Assembly: GCA_015075445.1 (NCBI GenBank) | Contig: JABTUJ010000026.1 | Location: forward strand, 62,001 to 126,000 | Length of the DNA: 64,000 nt | Direction of reading: 5' to 3' | Source: Verrucomicrobiales bacterium | GTDB lineage: Bacteria; Verrucomicrobiota; Verrucomicrobiia; Limisphaerales; J093 | In this document: positions 7,854 to 16,257 of the stretch, one piece after another | How the letters are laid out: each line of letters begins with the position of its first letter | Numbering within the stretch: the first letter of the stretch is position 1 | Made by a program: the position numbers and the translations under genes | Notes under the pieces: model-generated | What the model was told of the DNA's origin: nothing | The model's database searches: none | The model's input: only the letters and a program-made list of their open reading frames with translations

Positions 7854-8840
7854 ATGATTAAGGTTTCGAACCTGGTGAAGGCGTTCGGGCCCAAGCTGGC
7901 CGTGAACGACGTCTCGTTCACCGTCGAACGCGGCGAGGTCCTGGGGTTTCTGGGACCGAACGGCGCCGGCAAGTCCACCACGATGCGCATGATCACCGGC
8001 TTCATCCCCCCCACGGCGGGACGGGTGGCGGTCGGGGGCCATGACCTGGCGGAACACCCGATCCCGGCCAAGCGCCTGCTCGGCTACCTGCCGGAAAACG
8101 CACCCGCTTACACGGACATGACCGTGCACGGGTTCCTTACCTTCGTGGCGGAGCTGCGCGGCCTCCGGGGCGGCGCCCGCAAGAAAGCGGTGTACCGCGC
8201 CATCGAGATGTGCTTCCTCGATGCGGTGGTGCACCAGAGCGTGGATACCCTCTCCAAGGGCTATCGGCACCGCACCTGTTTCGCCCAGTCCATCCTCCAC
8301 GACCCGCCGGTGTTGATCCTGGACGAACCCACCGATGGCCTGGACCCCAACCAGAAACACGAGGTCCGCACCCTCATCCGGCGCATGGGCCAGAACAAGG
8401 TGATCGTCTTCTCGACCCACATTCTCGAAGAGGTCGACGCCGCCTGTACCCGCGCCATCATCATTGACCGCGGCAAGATCGTCGCCAACGGCACGCCCCA
8501 GGAGCTCCGGCAACGCTCCGAACTCGCCGGCGCCGTGGCCCTCCGGGTGGTCGGGGTGCCCTCCGCCACGCTCACCCAGAAGCTCCGCGAACTGCCCACC
8601 GTGAAACGCACCCTCGTGCTGTCCGAGGAGCCCAACGCGACCCAGGTCCGCGTCTACCCCCCGAGCCGGCTCCGCGACGGCGAGCTCTCGGCCAGCCTCT
8701 TCGAACTCGCCCTGCGCGAGCACTGGAAACTCTCCGAGCTGAAAACCGAGGAAGGCCGCCTGGACGAGGTCTTCCGCAGCATCACCCTGCCCGACACCAC
8801 GCGCGGCGCGAAAGACGATGCCCGACCCCATGAGCGCTGA
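7854..8840 (+). CDS. ABC transporter ATP-binding protein (GldA-like)
   Basis: 328 residues. Walker A GPNGAGKST (residues 34-42), ABC signature LSKGYRHRT (near 136) and Walker B LILDEPTDGLDP, then the switch histidine in STHILEEVDAACTRAIIIDR, with a C-terminal extension typical of drug/lipid-type exporters. The N-terminus MIKVSNLVKAFG and the neighbouring permease plus GldG-like and DUF4340 genes mark it as the ATPase of a gliding-motility-type ABC system, a set widespread in Bacteroidetes and Verrucomicrobia and not necessarily linked to gliding. It energises the membrane complex from the cytoplasm. It overlaps the permease start by 23 bases, so translation is probably coupled. Confidence 0.9.
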   Translation: MIKVSNLVKAFGPKLAVNDVSFTVERGEVLGFLGPNGAGKSTTMRMITGFIPPTAGRVAVGGHDLAEHPIPAKRLLGYLPENAPAYTDMTVHGFLTFVAELRGLRGGARKKAVYRAIEMCFLDAVVHQSVDTLSKGYRHRTCFAQSILHDPPVLILDEPTDGLDPNQKHEVRTLIRRMGQNKVIVFSTHILEEVDAACTRAIIIDRGKIVANGTPQELRQRSELAGAVALRVVGVPSATLTQKLRELPTVKRTLVLSEEPNATQVRVYPPSRLRDGELSASLFELALREHWKLSELKTEEGRLDEVFRSITLPDTTRGAKDDARPHER

Positions 8841-9648
8841 AACCCAACTCCAATCCGCCCCGGCCGCGGCGACCCTCGCGGTTCCCGCGGCGGCCGAGGG
8901 GGAGCACACCCACGCCCTCGCCAACATCTGGACGATCACCAAACGGGAGCTGACCGGCTATTTCGCCTCGCCGGTCGCCTACGTGTTCATCGTGATTTTC
9001 CTGCTGCTCAGCGGGTTCTTCACCTTCAACGTCGGCCGCTTCTTCCTCCGCGGCGAGGCCTCCCTCGCTTCCTTCTTCCTCTGGCACCCGTGGCTGTACC
9101 TGTTCCTGGTGCCGGCAGTGGGCATGCGGCTCTGGTCCGAAGAACGCCGGTTGGGCACCATCGAGCTCCTCCTCACCCTGCCCGTCACGGCCTGGCAGGC
9201 CATCGTCGGCAAGTTCATGGCATCCTGGATCTTTCTGGGCCTGGCGCTGGCGTTGACCTTCCCGCTCGTGTTCACCGTGGCCTACCTCGGTGACCCGGAC
9301 ATGGGCATGATCTTCTGCGGTTACCTGGGCAGCTTCCTCATGGCCGGCGCCTACCTGTCCATCGGCAGCATGACCTCCGCCATGACCCGGAACCAGGTGG
9401 TGAGCTTCATCATCTCGGTCGTGGCCTGCCTCGTCCTCATCATGGCGGGCTGGCCGCCGATCACCGACGAGCTGACCTGGGCCCCCCCGTGGCTGGTCGA
9501 GACCGTGGCCGCCTTCAGTGTGATGCCGCACTTCGAGGGCTTCCAGCGCGGCGTCATCGACTCGCGCGACGTCTTCTATTTCCTGGCCGTGATCGTCTTC
9601 TCCCTGTTCACCACCGGCGTGATCCTTCGCGGTCACCGGGCGGGCTGA
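8818..9648 (+). CDS. ABC transporter permease (GldF-like)
   Basis: 276 residues. A polar 38-residue N-terminal tail is followed by NIWTITKRELTGYFASPVAY and about six membrane segments (for example VFIVIFLLLSGFFTF, IFLGLALALTFPLVFTVAYL, VVSFIISVVACLVLIMAGW, VFYFLAVIVFSLFTTGVIL). The motif WSEERRLGTIELLLTLPV is typical of ABC-2 permeases of this group. It partners the ATPase just upstream. ATG at 8818 overlaps the ATPase; ATG at 8830 is an equally good start. Confidence 0.88.
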   Translation: MPDPMSAETQLQSAPAAATLAVPAAAEGEHTHALANIWTITKRELTGYFASPVAYVFIVIFLLLSGFFTFNVGRFFLRGEASLASFFLWHPWLYLFLVPAVGMRLWSEERRLGTIELLLTLPVTAWQAIVGKFMASWIFLGLALALTFPLVFTVAYLGDPDMGMIFCGYLGSFLMAGAYLSIGSMTSAMTRNQVVSFIISVVACLVLIMAGWPPITDELTWAPPWLVETVAAFSVMPHFEGFQRGVIDSRDVFYFLAVIVFSLFTTGVILRGHRAG

Positions 9649-9691
9649 ACCCGCGATGCCCGGCGCGCCACTCCACAACCCTCTCGCGAAC

Positions 9692-10207
9692 ATGACAAAC
9701 CACCAACGCAAATGGGAGCCGCTGTTCTACTCGGGACTGGGTGTGGCAGCCATGCTGCTCATCCTGATCGCCGTCGGCGTGATCACCAGCTTTGCCAAAG
9801 TCCGCGTGGACCTCACCCAGGACCGCCTCTACACCCTCTCCGAAGGCACCCGTAAAATCCTCGGCAAGATCGACGCCCCCCTCACCATCCACTTCTATCG
9901 CACCCGCGATCAGAACGAGATGCCCACCGACCTGCGCAACTACGCCGACCGCGTCGATGACCTCCTCGCCGAGTACCGCCAGGCCGCCGGCGGCAAGATC
10001 GTGATCAAGAAGTTCGATCCCAAACCCGATTCCGACGCCGAGGATTCTGCCCGCCTGGACGGGGTCGAAGGCCAGGTCCTCGGGGCCGGTGGTCTCATCG
10101 GCATGGGCGAGAAGATCTATCTCGGCCTCAGCGTCATCAGCCTCGACCAGAAGGTCCCCTGCCCTTCCTCGACCCCCGCCGGGAGCGCCTGCTCGAGTAC
10201 GATCTGA
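9692..10207 (+). CDS. GldG-like ABC auxiliary protein, N-terminal part (reading broken)
   Basis: Starts at ATG 9692 with one membrane helix (YSGLGVAAMLLILIAVGVIT), then the auxiliary-domain opening VRVDLTQDRLYTLSEGTRKI, LTIHFYRTRDQNEMP and IVIKKFDPKPDSDAEDSARL. After SLDQKVP near 10158 the frame turns nonsensical and stops at 10207. Shifting by one base restores PFLDPRRERLLEYDLT, and a second shift near 10213 restores RAIAQVLNPQKP in the original frame. So one base is missing in the CCCC run near 10157-10160 and two near 10210-10213, net minus three. The rest of the protein is the frame at 10223-11641. ATG 9656 is a possible longer start. Confidence 0.8.
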   Translation: MTNHQRKWEPLFYSGLGVAAMLLILIAVGVITSFAKVRVDLTQDRLYTLSEGTRKILGKIDAPLTIHFYRTRDQNEMPTDLRNYADRVDDLLAEYRQAAGGKIVIKKFDPKPDSDAEDSARLDGVEGQVLGAGGLIGMGEKIYLGLSVISLDQKVPCPSSTPAGSACSSTI

Positions 10208-10222
10208 CGCGCCATTGCCCAG

Positions 10223-11641
10223 GTGCTCAACCCCCAGAAGCCCAATCTCGGCGTCATGAGCGGCCTGCCCGTCTTCGGCCAGATGATGAACCCCATGATG
10301 ATGCGCATGGGCCAGCAGGGTCAGGAGCCCTGGATCTTCGTTTCTGAGCTCAAGCGCGATTTCAACGTCCGCGAGGTCCCCATGACCACCGAGAAGATCG
10401 ACGACGATCTCCAGGTGCTCGTGGTCGTGCACCCCAGCAACATCACCGAAAAAACCCAGTACGCCCTCGACCAGTTCGTCCTCCGCGGCGGCAAGCTCAT
10501 CGCCTTCCTGGATCCCCTCTCAGTCGTGGACAGCCGCAACGCCGCCGACATGCAGAACATGCTCCAGCGCGCCGCCTCTGGCGGTTCTTCCCTCGACCGG
10601 TTGGTCAAGGCCTGGGGCCTCGAATTCGACCTCAACAAGGTCCTCGCCGATAAAAACTACGTCACCACCATCCGCCGCGGCGACCGGCCCGCTCCGGAGC
10701 CCACCTGGCTCTCGCTCACCGGCGAAGCCATCAACCGCGACGAGGTTGTCACCAGCGATATCGACAACCTCCTGCTCCCCGGCGCGGGCGTCTTCACCGG
10801 CACCCCCGCCACTGGCCTCACCCAGACCCCCCTCCTCACGTCCTCCGGGAACTCCATGCTCGTCGACAAGATGATGGCGCAGTTCGGCGGCGACACCACC
10901 CGTGACTTCAAGCCGGAAGGCAAGCAGTTCACCATCGCCGTCCGGCTGACCGGGAAATTCAAAACCGCCTTCCCCGACGGTCAGCCCGGGGGCGACCCCA
11001 AAACCCAGGATGCGGACGACGATTCCGCCGACCCGGACAAGGCCAACAGCGGGAGCACCGCGGCTTCCCTCAAGGAATCCACGAAGGACGGCCTGGTCGT
11101 CCTGGTGGGTGACACCGACCTGCTCTTCGACCAGTTCACCGTCCAGGTGCAGAACTTCTTCGGCCAACGGCTCATCCAGCCCTTCAACCAGAACCTGACC
11201 CTCCTCCAGAACGTCGTGGAGCAGTTGATGGGCGACAGCGACCTCATCAAGGTCCGCAGCCGCGCCATCCGCAGCCGTCCCTTCCAGGTAGTGAAGAGCA
11301 TCCAGGCCGAGGCCGAGCGAAAGTACCTGGCCACCATCAAACAACTCGAAGACGAGGCGGCCGAGACCCAGCGCAAGCTCAATGAGCTGCTGCAGAACCG
11401 GGATGCCAAGGACCAGCGCCTGATCCTCCCGCCCGATGTGCAGAAAGACATCGCCACCCTGCGGGCGCGCGAGGCCGAGACCAACCGGGAGCTCAAGCGC
11501 GTGCGCAAGCAGTTGCGCAGCGACATTGACTCGCTCGAGAAGCGCCTCAAGTGGATCAACATTGCCGGCATGCCCATCGTCGTGGCCTTCGCCGGCGTTT
11601 CCCTCGCGCTCGTCAAACGCAAAAAGACCGCTGCCAAATGA
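10223..11641 (+). CDS. GldG-like ABC auxiliary protein, C-terminal part
   Basis: Continuation, in the same frame, of the protein begun at 9692. It opens with a Met-rich segment (MNPMMMRMGQQ) and continues through the Gldg/ABC_transp_aux fold (LQVLVVVHPSNITEKTQYAL, DQFVLRGGKLIAFLDPLSVV, GLVVLVGDTDLLFD). A long coiled coil follows (KYLATIKQLEDEAAETQRKL, LKRVRKQLRSDIDSLEKRLK), and a final membrane helix (WINIAGMPIVVAFAGVSLAL). With the N-terminal helix this gives a periplasmic domain held at both ends. The stop codon overlaps the ATG of the DUF4340 gene (ATGA), so the operon is translationally coupled. If the two indels upstream are assembly errors, the true product spans 9692-11641, about 650 residues. 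Confidence 0.85.
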   Translation: MLNPQKPNLGVMSGLPVFGQMMNPMMMRMGQQGQEPWIFVSELKRDFNVREVPMTTEKIDDDLQVLVVVHPSNITEKTQYALDQFVLRGGKLIAFLDPLSVVDSRNAADMQNMLQRAASGGSSLDRLVKAWGLEFDLNKVLADKNYVTTIRRGDRPAPEPTWLSLTGEAINRDEVVTSDIDNLLLPGAGVFTGTPATGLTQTPLLTSSGNSMLVDKMMAQFGGDTTRDFKPEGKQFTIAVRLTGKFKTAFPDGQPGGDPKTQDADDDSADPDKANSGSTAASLKESTKDGLVVLVGDTDLLFDQFTVQVQNFFGQRLIQPFNQNLTLLQNVVEQLMGDSDLIKVRSRAIRSRPFQVVKSIQAEAERKYLATIKQLEDEAAETQRKLNELLQNRDAKDQRLILPPDVQKDIATLRAREAETNRELKRVRKQLRSDIDSLEKRLKWINIAGMPIVVAFAGVSLALVKRKKTAAK

Positions 11642-12909
11642 ACCGCAGACAACTCACCCTGATCCTGGTTGCCTTCGTCGTCCTCGGCGGCATCGGCCTC
11701 TGGCTGCGCCACCGCGACGTCAGCTCCTACGAAACCACCTCCGGCGCCATGGGCCAGAAGGTCCTTGGTGAGTTCGATCCCAACGCCGTCACCCGCTTCG
11801 TCCTCCGCCGCGGCACCAACAGCCTCGCCCTCGCCCAGAAGGACGAGCGCTGGGTCGTGGCCGAACGGGGCGATTACCCCGCCAACTTCGCCGAGGTCGG
11901 CGAAACCCTCCGCAAGCTGTGGAACCTCAAGATCGCTCAGCCCGTGAGCGGTCCCTTGGGCGCCAGCGCCATCGAGCGACTCGAACTCGACCCCGACGCC
12001 ACCAACCAGCCCGCCACGGTCATCGAGTTGCTCGACAAGGACGGCAAGACCCTCAAGTCCCTGCTCCTCGGCAAACAGCACCGCCGTCGCCCCGCCACCC
12101 CCTCCCGCATGGGCGGCGAGGAAGGCTGGCCCGATGGCCGCTACGTGATGGTCGCCGGCCAGACCGCCAGCGCCAGCCTCGTCTCGGAGACCTTCAGCAA
12201 CCTTGAACCCCGGCCCGAGTCCTGGCTCAACAAGGACTTCTTCAAGGTCGAGAAAACCCTCTCCGTGAGCGTGACCTATCCCGAGGCCACCAACTCCTGG
12301 CATCTCACCCGCCCCACTGAAACCGGCGAATGGACCCTCCAGGAAGCCCAGCCCGGCGAAACCCTCGACACCACCAAGACCAGCGGCCTCGCCAACGCCC
12401 TCTCCTGGCCCAGCTTCGACGACGTTCTCGTCAATCCCAGCCCGGCCGATTACGGCCTCGATGAACCCATCCTCGCCCAACTCACCACCGCCGACGGCTT
12501 CCAGTACGCGCTCCAGATCGGACGCCGCGAGGGCGAGGAGAAGTACTATCTGACCGTCAATGCCACCGCCGATTTCCCGAAGGAGCGGACCGCCGACGCC
12601 GAGGAGAAGCCGGAGGACAAGGAACGCCTGGACAAGGAGTTCAAGGAGAAGACGGACAAGCTCACCGAGAAGCTCCAGAAAGAAAAGGCCCTCTCCGGCT
12701 GGGTCTTCCAGGTCTCCAAATGGACCCTCGATTCCTTGCTCAAGAAGCGCACCGAACTGCTCAAGGACCCGGCCAAGGAAGAAGTCGACACCGCAACGGC
12801 CGCCCCCTTTGGCGTTCCTCCGCCCATCAACCCCGTCGACGCCACCCTGCCGCCGCTGCCGCCGCTGCCGCCGGAACTGCCGGACCACGACGACGAACAC
12901 GAGGAATAA
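11638..12909 (+). CDS. DUF4340 domain-containing membrane-anchored protein
   Basis: 423 residues. A single N-terminal helix (QLTLILVAFVVLGGIGLWL) anchors a periplasmic DUF4340 domain: GEFDPNAVTRFVLRRGTNSL, ALAQKDERWVVAERGDYPAN, VGETLRKLWNLKIAQPV, WLNKDFFKVEKTLSVSV and YGLDEPILAQLTTADGFQ. A charged helical insertion lies near residues 310-350 (KPEDKERLDKEFKEKTDKL). Repeated proline-rich and acidic residues form the C-terminus. DUF4340 genes typically end gliding-type ABC operons; the role is unknown. The start ATG overlaps the preceding stop. Longer in-frame starts upstream lie inside the GldG-like gene and were rejected. Confidence 0.9.
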   Translation: MNRRQLTLILVAFVVLGGIGLWLRHRDVSSYETTSGAMGQKVLGEFDPNAVTRFVLRRGTNSLALAQKDERWVVAERGDYPANFAEVGETLRKLWNLKIAQPVSGPLGASAIERLELDPDATNQPATVIELLDKDGKTLKSLLLGKQHRRRPATPSRMGGEEGWPDGRYVMVAGQTASASLVSETFSNLEPRPESWLNKDFFKVEKTLSVSVTYPEATNSWHLTRPTETGEWTLQEAQPGETLDTTKTSGLANALSWPSFDDVLVNPSPADYGLDEPILAQLTTADGFQYALQIGRREGEEKYYLTVNATADFPKERTADAEEKPEDKERLDKEFKEKTDKLTEKLQKEKALSGWVFQVSKWTLDSLLKKRTELLKDPAKEEVDTATAAPFGVPPPINPVDATLPPLPPLPPELPDHDDEHEE

Positions 12910-12938
12910 GGCGCGCGATTCCGGGCGTCCCGCCGGAC

Positions 12939-13373
12939 TCAGGGTGTCGGCGAACCCGGGATAGTCTCGCGGAACGCCCACAGCCAACCGCGGCTGCGCA
13001 CGTACAGCGCATCGTGCCCAAAGGCCGGCGTCGCCAGGATCGGCTCGCCCAGCGTCTGACGCGACAGCACCTCAAGTTCATCGCCCGCGGCCAGCACAGC
13101 CAGGCCCCCGTTCTGCGAGGCGATCACCACCCGGCCGTCCGCGGCCACCGGTGACGCGTAATTGTCCCCCATCAGGCCAATCCGTTCCTCTTGATACAGC
13201 ACCGCGCCGTTGGTCGCGTTCAGACACGTCACCAACCCGCCGTTCTTCAGCAGATAAACCCGGTCGCGATACAGCAGCGGCGTGGGCACATAGGGAAGCC
13301 CACGCGCATGGCTCCAGACCACCTCCGGAGTTCCGGCCGCCTCCCCGCCCGCCGGCGGGCGGATGGCCAGCAA
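12939..13373 (-). CDS. PQQ-like beta-propeller protein, C-terminal part (frameshifted from the gene at 13247-14380)
   Basis: 144 codons from ATG 13373, carrying propeller blades LYRDRVYLLKNGGLVTCLNA, VVIASQNGGLAVLAAGDELE and ATPAFGHDALYVRSRGWLWA. It is the true C-terminus of the gene starting at 14380. In this frame, upstream of 13373, the sequence reads EEYEFIAEVFNRSQNALLAI, which continues the EF-hand and propeller of the other frame. A single missing G in AGGAGG (plus-strand 13417-13423) separates the two. It ends convergently 29 bases from the DUF4340 stop. Confidence 0.75.
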   Translation of the reverse strand: MLAIRPPAGGEAAGTPEVVWSHARGLPYVPTPLLYRDRVYLLKNGGLVTCLNATNGAVLYQEERIGLMGDNYASPVAADGRVVIASQNGGLAVLAAGDELEVLSRQTLGEPILATPAFGHDALYVRSRGWLWAFRETIPGSPTP

Positions 13374-14380
13374 CGCGTTCTGCGACCGGTTGAAAACCTC
13401 GGCGATGAACTCGTACTCCTCCTGGTTAACACGTCGTCGCGGTCGGCATCCGCGTAGTGGAAATGCTGCCGCCCCGGTCCCTGGGGCATCTCTTCCCGGG
13501 TCAGGCGGCCATCGCCGTTCTGGTCCCCTGCCCTCAACAGAGAGTCAAAATCCGGCATCCGCGGCACCCCGGAACCCGAAGTCCAACCCCCGCAGTAGAT
13601 CAGCCCGTTCCCGGCCACCGCGCTCGCGCACATCTCATTCGGGAGCCCCGCCACCCGCCACATTTCCTGGCCATCGCGCGCCCGGTAAGCCACCGCCCGC
13701 AACGTGCCCGGGGCAACGACCACCTCTTCCACCACCAGCGGCGTGCTAAACCCGCGCCGGAACTCCGGACGTTCCGCGCGCCAACGGACTTCACCCGTCG
13801 CCTGGTCCAAGGCCAGGAGGTGGGAACCCACGTCCTGATCCCGCAGCAGGATCACGCAGCCACCCGCCAGCACCGGCGAACTGCCCACACCGTGCTGGGT
13901 CGATGGCTCCGGCAACGGCCGCCGCCAAATCTCGCGGCCCGCGAAGTCGTAACACACCACCCCGAACGGACCGAAATAGCTGAAGACCCGCTGGCCATCC
14001 GTGCACGAGGTCGGCGCCGCCGGACTGCTGAGCCCGCTGCCGCGTTCGACTTGATGCGCCACCACCTGCCGCTGCCAACGCGTCGCCCCGGAACGCGCGT
14101 CCAGACACAGCGTGTGAAACTCCGGCTCGGTGTACCCCGTCACAAACAGCGCGTCGCCCCACAGCACCGGCGACGAATGCCCGGACGGCAACGCCACCTT
14201 CCACCACAGGTTGGTGTCCTGACCAAACGGCGTCGGGAAAGTCCCGGTGGCCGCCACCCCTGAGCCCTGCGGACCGCGGAATTGGGGCCAGCGAACCCCA
14301 ACTTCATCTGCCCCCCAACTCTCCGCCGCCACCACGGCCAGCAACGCGGCGATCCCACCACTTCGTGCCCAGCCCGCCAT
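13247..14380 (-). CDS. PQQ-like beta-propeller protein with EF-hand pair, N-terminal part (frameshifted)
   Basis: Starts at ATG 14380 with a signal peptide (SGGIAALLAVVAAESWGADE), then propeller blades (WPQFRGPQGSGVAATG, NLWWKVALPSGHSSPVLWGD, VCYDFAGREIWRRPLPEPST, LLALDQATGEVRWRAER). Two EF-hand-type calcium loops follow: GDQNGDGRLTREE and DADRDDVLTR. The second is where the frame breaks (about 13420); everything after DVLTR in this frame is spurious. Secreted or periplasmic. PQQ-like propellers without quinone ligands usually act as scaffolds. The gene begins three bases after the stop of the GrpE-like gene, so the two form one operon. Confidence 0.8.
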   Translation of the reverse strand: MAGWARSGGIAALLAVVAAESWGADEVGVRWPQFRGPQGSGVAATGTFPTPFGQDTNLWWKVALPSGHSSPVLWGDALFVTGYTEPEFHTLCLDARSGATRWQRQVVAHQVERGSGLSSPAAPTSCTDGQRVFSYFGPFGVVCYDFAGREIWRRPLPEPSTQHGVGSSPVLAGGCVILLRDQDVGSHLLALDQATGEVRWRAERPEFRRGFSTPLVVEEVVVAPGTLRAVAYRARDGQEMWRVAGLPNEMCASAVAGNGLIYCGGWTSGSGVPRMPDFDSLLRAGDQNGDGRLTREEMPQGPGRQHFHYADADRDDVLTRRSTSSSPRFSTGRRTRCWPSARRRAGRRPELRRWSGAMRVGFPMCPRRCCIATGFIC

Positions 14381-14383
14381 GGT

Positions 14384-15379
14384 TCACCCCGGTTCGCCAC
14401 CCCCGGAGGACAAACGCCCCGTTCCCCCCACCGTGCCCGACACCGTCGGCGCCTCCGCGGCGAAGAATCCCCCCGCCACCTCACCGTCAGGCTCGGCCAT
14501 CTTCGGCTCGTCCCCGCGCAACGCCGGGGCATGCCCCGAGGAAAGTGCGACCCCGTCACCCGACACGGACGGCTGCGCGGCGGCGTAGTGCGAGCCCGGC
14601 TGCACGGTGACGACGACCCGGCGCAGCATCTGACCCTGGAAGGAGTAGCCGGTGCCCGCCACCGCCGCCACCACCGCTTGCTCGGGCAGAGTGGCCTGGG
14701 GATCAAGCAACTGGTGCGTCTGCGGGTCGAACGGCGTTCCCGGCGGGATCACCAACGGCACCAGCCCCACCCGGCGCGCGGCATCGCGACACGCATTCTG
14801 AAAGGCGCCGATCTGTTCAGCCAACTGCGGCTGAGCCGAGCGGGCCGCCGCCGAGTAGAGCGCATACACATGGTCCAGGATCCGCACCAAAGTCTGCAGC
14901 CAGTCTCCCTCCGCCCGCCGCAGCTTGTTCACCTCGAGCTCGAGATGCTGCAGTTGCGCGTTCTGACCCTGCTCGACCACGCGCCGGATCTGGCCCTGTT
15001 CCTCGCTCAATCGGTCCGCAATCTGTCGGGCGGACTCAACGGCGCCGGCCGCGTGCTCCTGCACGGTCTGCCATTGGCTGGTGGCCAGGCCAATGCGCTC
15101 GGCCACATCCTCGAGACGTTGCAGTTGGGCAAGCGTCCCTGCCAGTTGCGCCCGGTCGGCCCACGCTTCCGCGGCCCGATGCCACAGCACGAAGGGCCAC
15201 ACCCCCAGCCAGGCCCCGATGGCCGTCGCCCCCGCCACCGTCAGCGCTTCATAAGGCAGCAGGGGCCGGTGCGCCTGCCGGAACACCAGCCACGCCACGG
15301 CAAGCAGCAACGCATCGCCCACCAGGAAGGCCACCAGCAAACCGCGGCCAGGACCGACGCCCGCGTTGGGATCACTCAT
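14384..15379 (-). CDS. Membrane-anchored GrpE-like protein
   Basis: 331 residues from ATG 15379. Two membrane helices near the N-terminus (GLLVAFLVGDALLLAVAWLV and ALTVAGATAIGAWLGVWPFV) precede a long helical region (RLEDVAERIGLATSQWQTVQ, RQIADRLSEEQGQIRRVVEQ). A short beta-rich module with the GrpE tail pattern follows: LVPLVIPPGTPFDP, LPEQAVVAAVAGTGYSFQGQ, LRRVVVTVQPG. A Gly/Ala-rich tail of about 75 residues has no recognisable fold. GrpE is the nucleotide exchange factor of DnaK; a membrane-tethered version suggests recruitment of an Hsp70 to the membrane (inference). It is coupled to the PQQ gene downstream. The frame is open to 15448, but MSDPNAGVGPG is the likely start. Confidence 0.65.
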   Translation of the reverse strand: MSDPNAGVGPGRGLLVAFLVGDALLLAVAWLVFRQAHRPLLPYEALTVAGATAIGAWLGVWPFVLWHRAAEAWADRAQLAGTLAQLQRLEDVAERIGLATSQWQTVQEHAAGAVESARQIADRLSEEQGQIRRVVEQGQNAQLQHLELEVNKLRRAEGDWLQTLVRILDHVYALYSAAARSAQPQLAEQIGAFQNACRDAARRVGLVPLVIPPGTPFDPQTHQLLDPQATLPEQAVVAAVAGTGYSFQGQMLRRVVVTVQPGSHYAAAQPSVSGDGVALSSGHAPALRGDEPKMAEPDGEVAGGFFAAEAPTVSGTVGGTGRLSSGGGEPG

Positions 15380-16257
15380 GGGCGCGCAGGGTAACGGCTC
15401 CGGCGGGGCCGTGGCCATTGAAAATGACAGGCGTCCGGACCGGCCCATGAACCGCCTGCCTTTCCGAGGAGTCGGTGGTCAACCGCTCTGCCGGTGGCGT
15501 GGACCGGCTTGCTGACGTTGGCCTGCGTGGGTGAAGCCCAGCAACTCACGCACACTGAATCCGGACCCGGCCATCGCGTACGGAATCGCGGGACCTGGCC
15601 CAGGGCCATGGACTTTCCTCTCCGTAAGTGCCAGTTGTCCGAGCGTGGGCAAGCGCAGCCGGGCCCCCTTCGCTGACCAGGACAACAGAGGTCGGGCAGG
15701 GCATGGGGGAAGGTAGTCTCCCGAGAACGCGCGATCAGGAACTCGCATAAAGACGGTGCTCGTTGTGGGGAAAGCATTTAACGCGCCCCCACGGGCGCAA
15801 GTCCAAAGGTGAAGGGCGCAAGCCCTGGCCGCGCTCTTGGTGCGTCCCGTGGGTTTCCCTCCGCGCCACGTTGGCCCGGTTCGAGCGCGGGCTACCGGGG
15901 AGCCATTACAAAGAAGTCTGCTGAAAGACTGAAATATCTCCCGGCGGTTTCATTATGGAGGGTGTGAAGGGCCGGCGGGTCGTGATCGGGCCACCGGCTG
16001 GCCGACCCGCTGGGGCGGGCGGTGCTCACCCTGGCCCTGATGTATGAGCCTGAGCCAAACGGTGCGCGGAGACGGCGGCGTCAGAAGGTCTCCCGGTTTC
16101 TGGGACTGCCTGCCCACCCCAGGTCCGCGTGCTGTCTCGGGCAGGTCATGGCCGGTTCGTGGCGCCCCGTTGTGTCCCTCGTCCTGCGCGACTCCGCCGG
16201 CCCCGCCTTTCCCCATGACCGAAGACTCAACCTCAAACCCAACTGAAAGGTGCCTCC
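15380..16257. other. Long intergenic region without a supported gene
   Basis: About 880 bases. The short open frames here read as low-complexity Arg/Pro/Gly protein with no domain, no good start and no partner, so none is called. I see no tRNA cloverleaf, riboswitch or insertion sequence. It separates a minus-strand operon from the plus-strand FG-GAP gene, so promoters for both must lie here. A GAAAGG Shine-Dalgarno-like sequence precedes the GTG at 16258. Confidence 0.5.

Noticed and set aside
15860..15910. GGTTCGAGCGCGGG looked like a tRNA T-arm
   Set aside because: No matching acceptor, D or anticodon arms around it.
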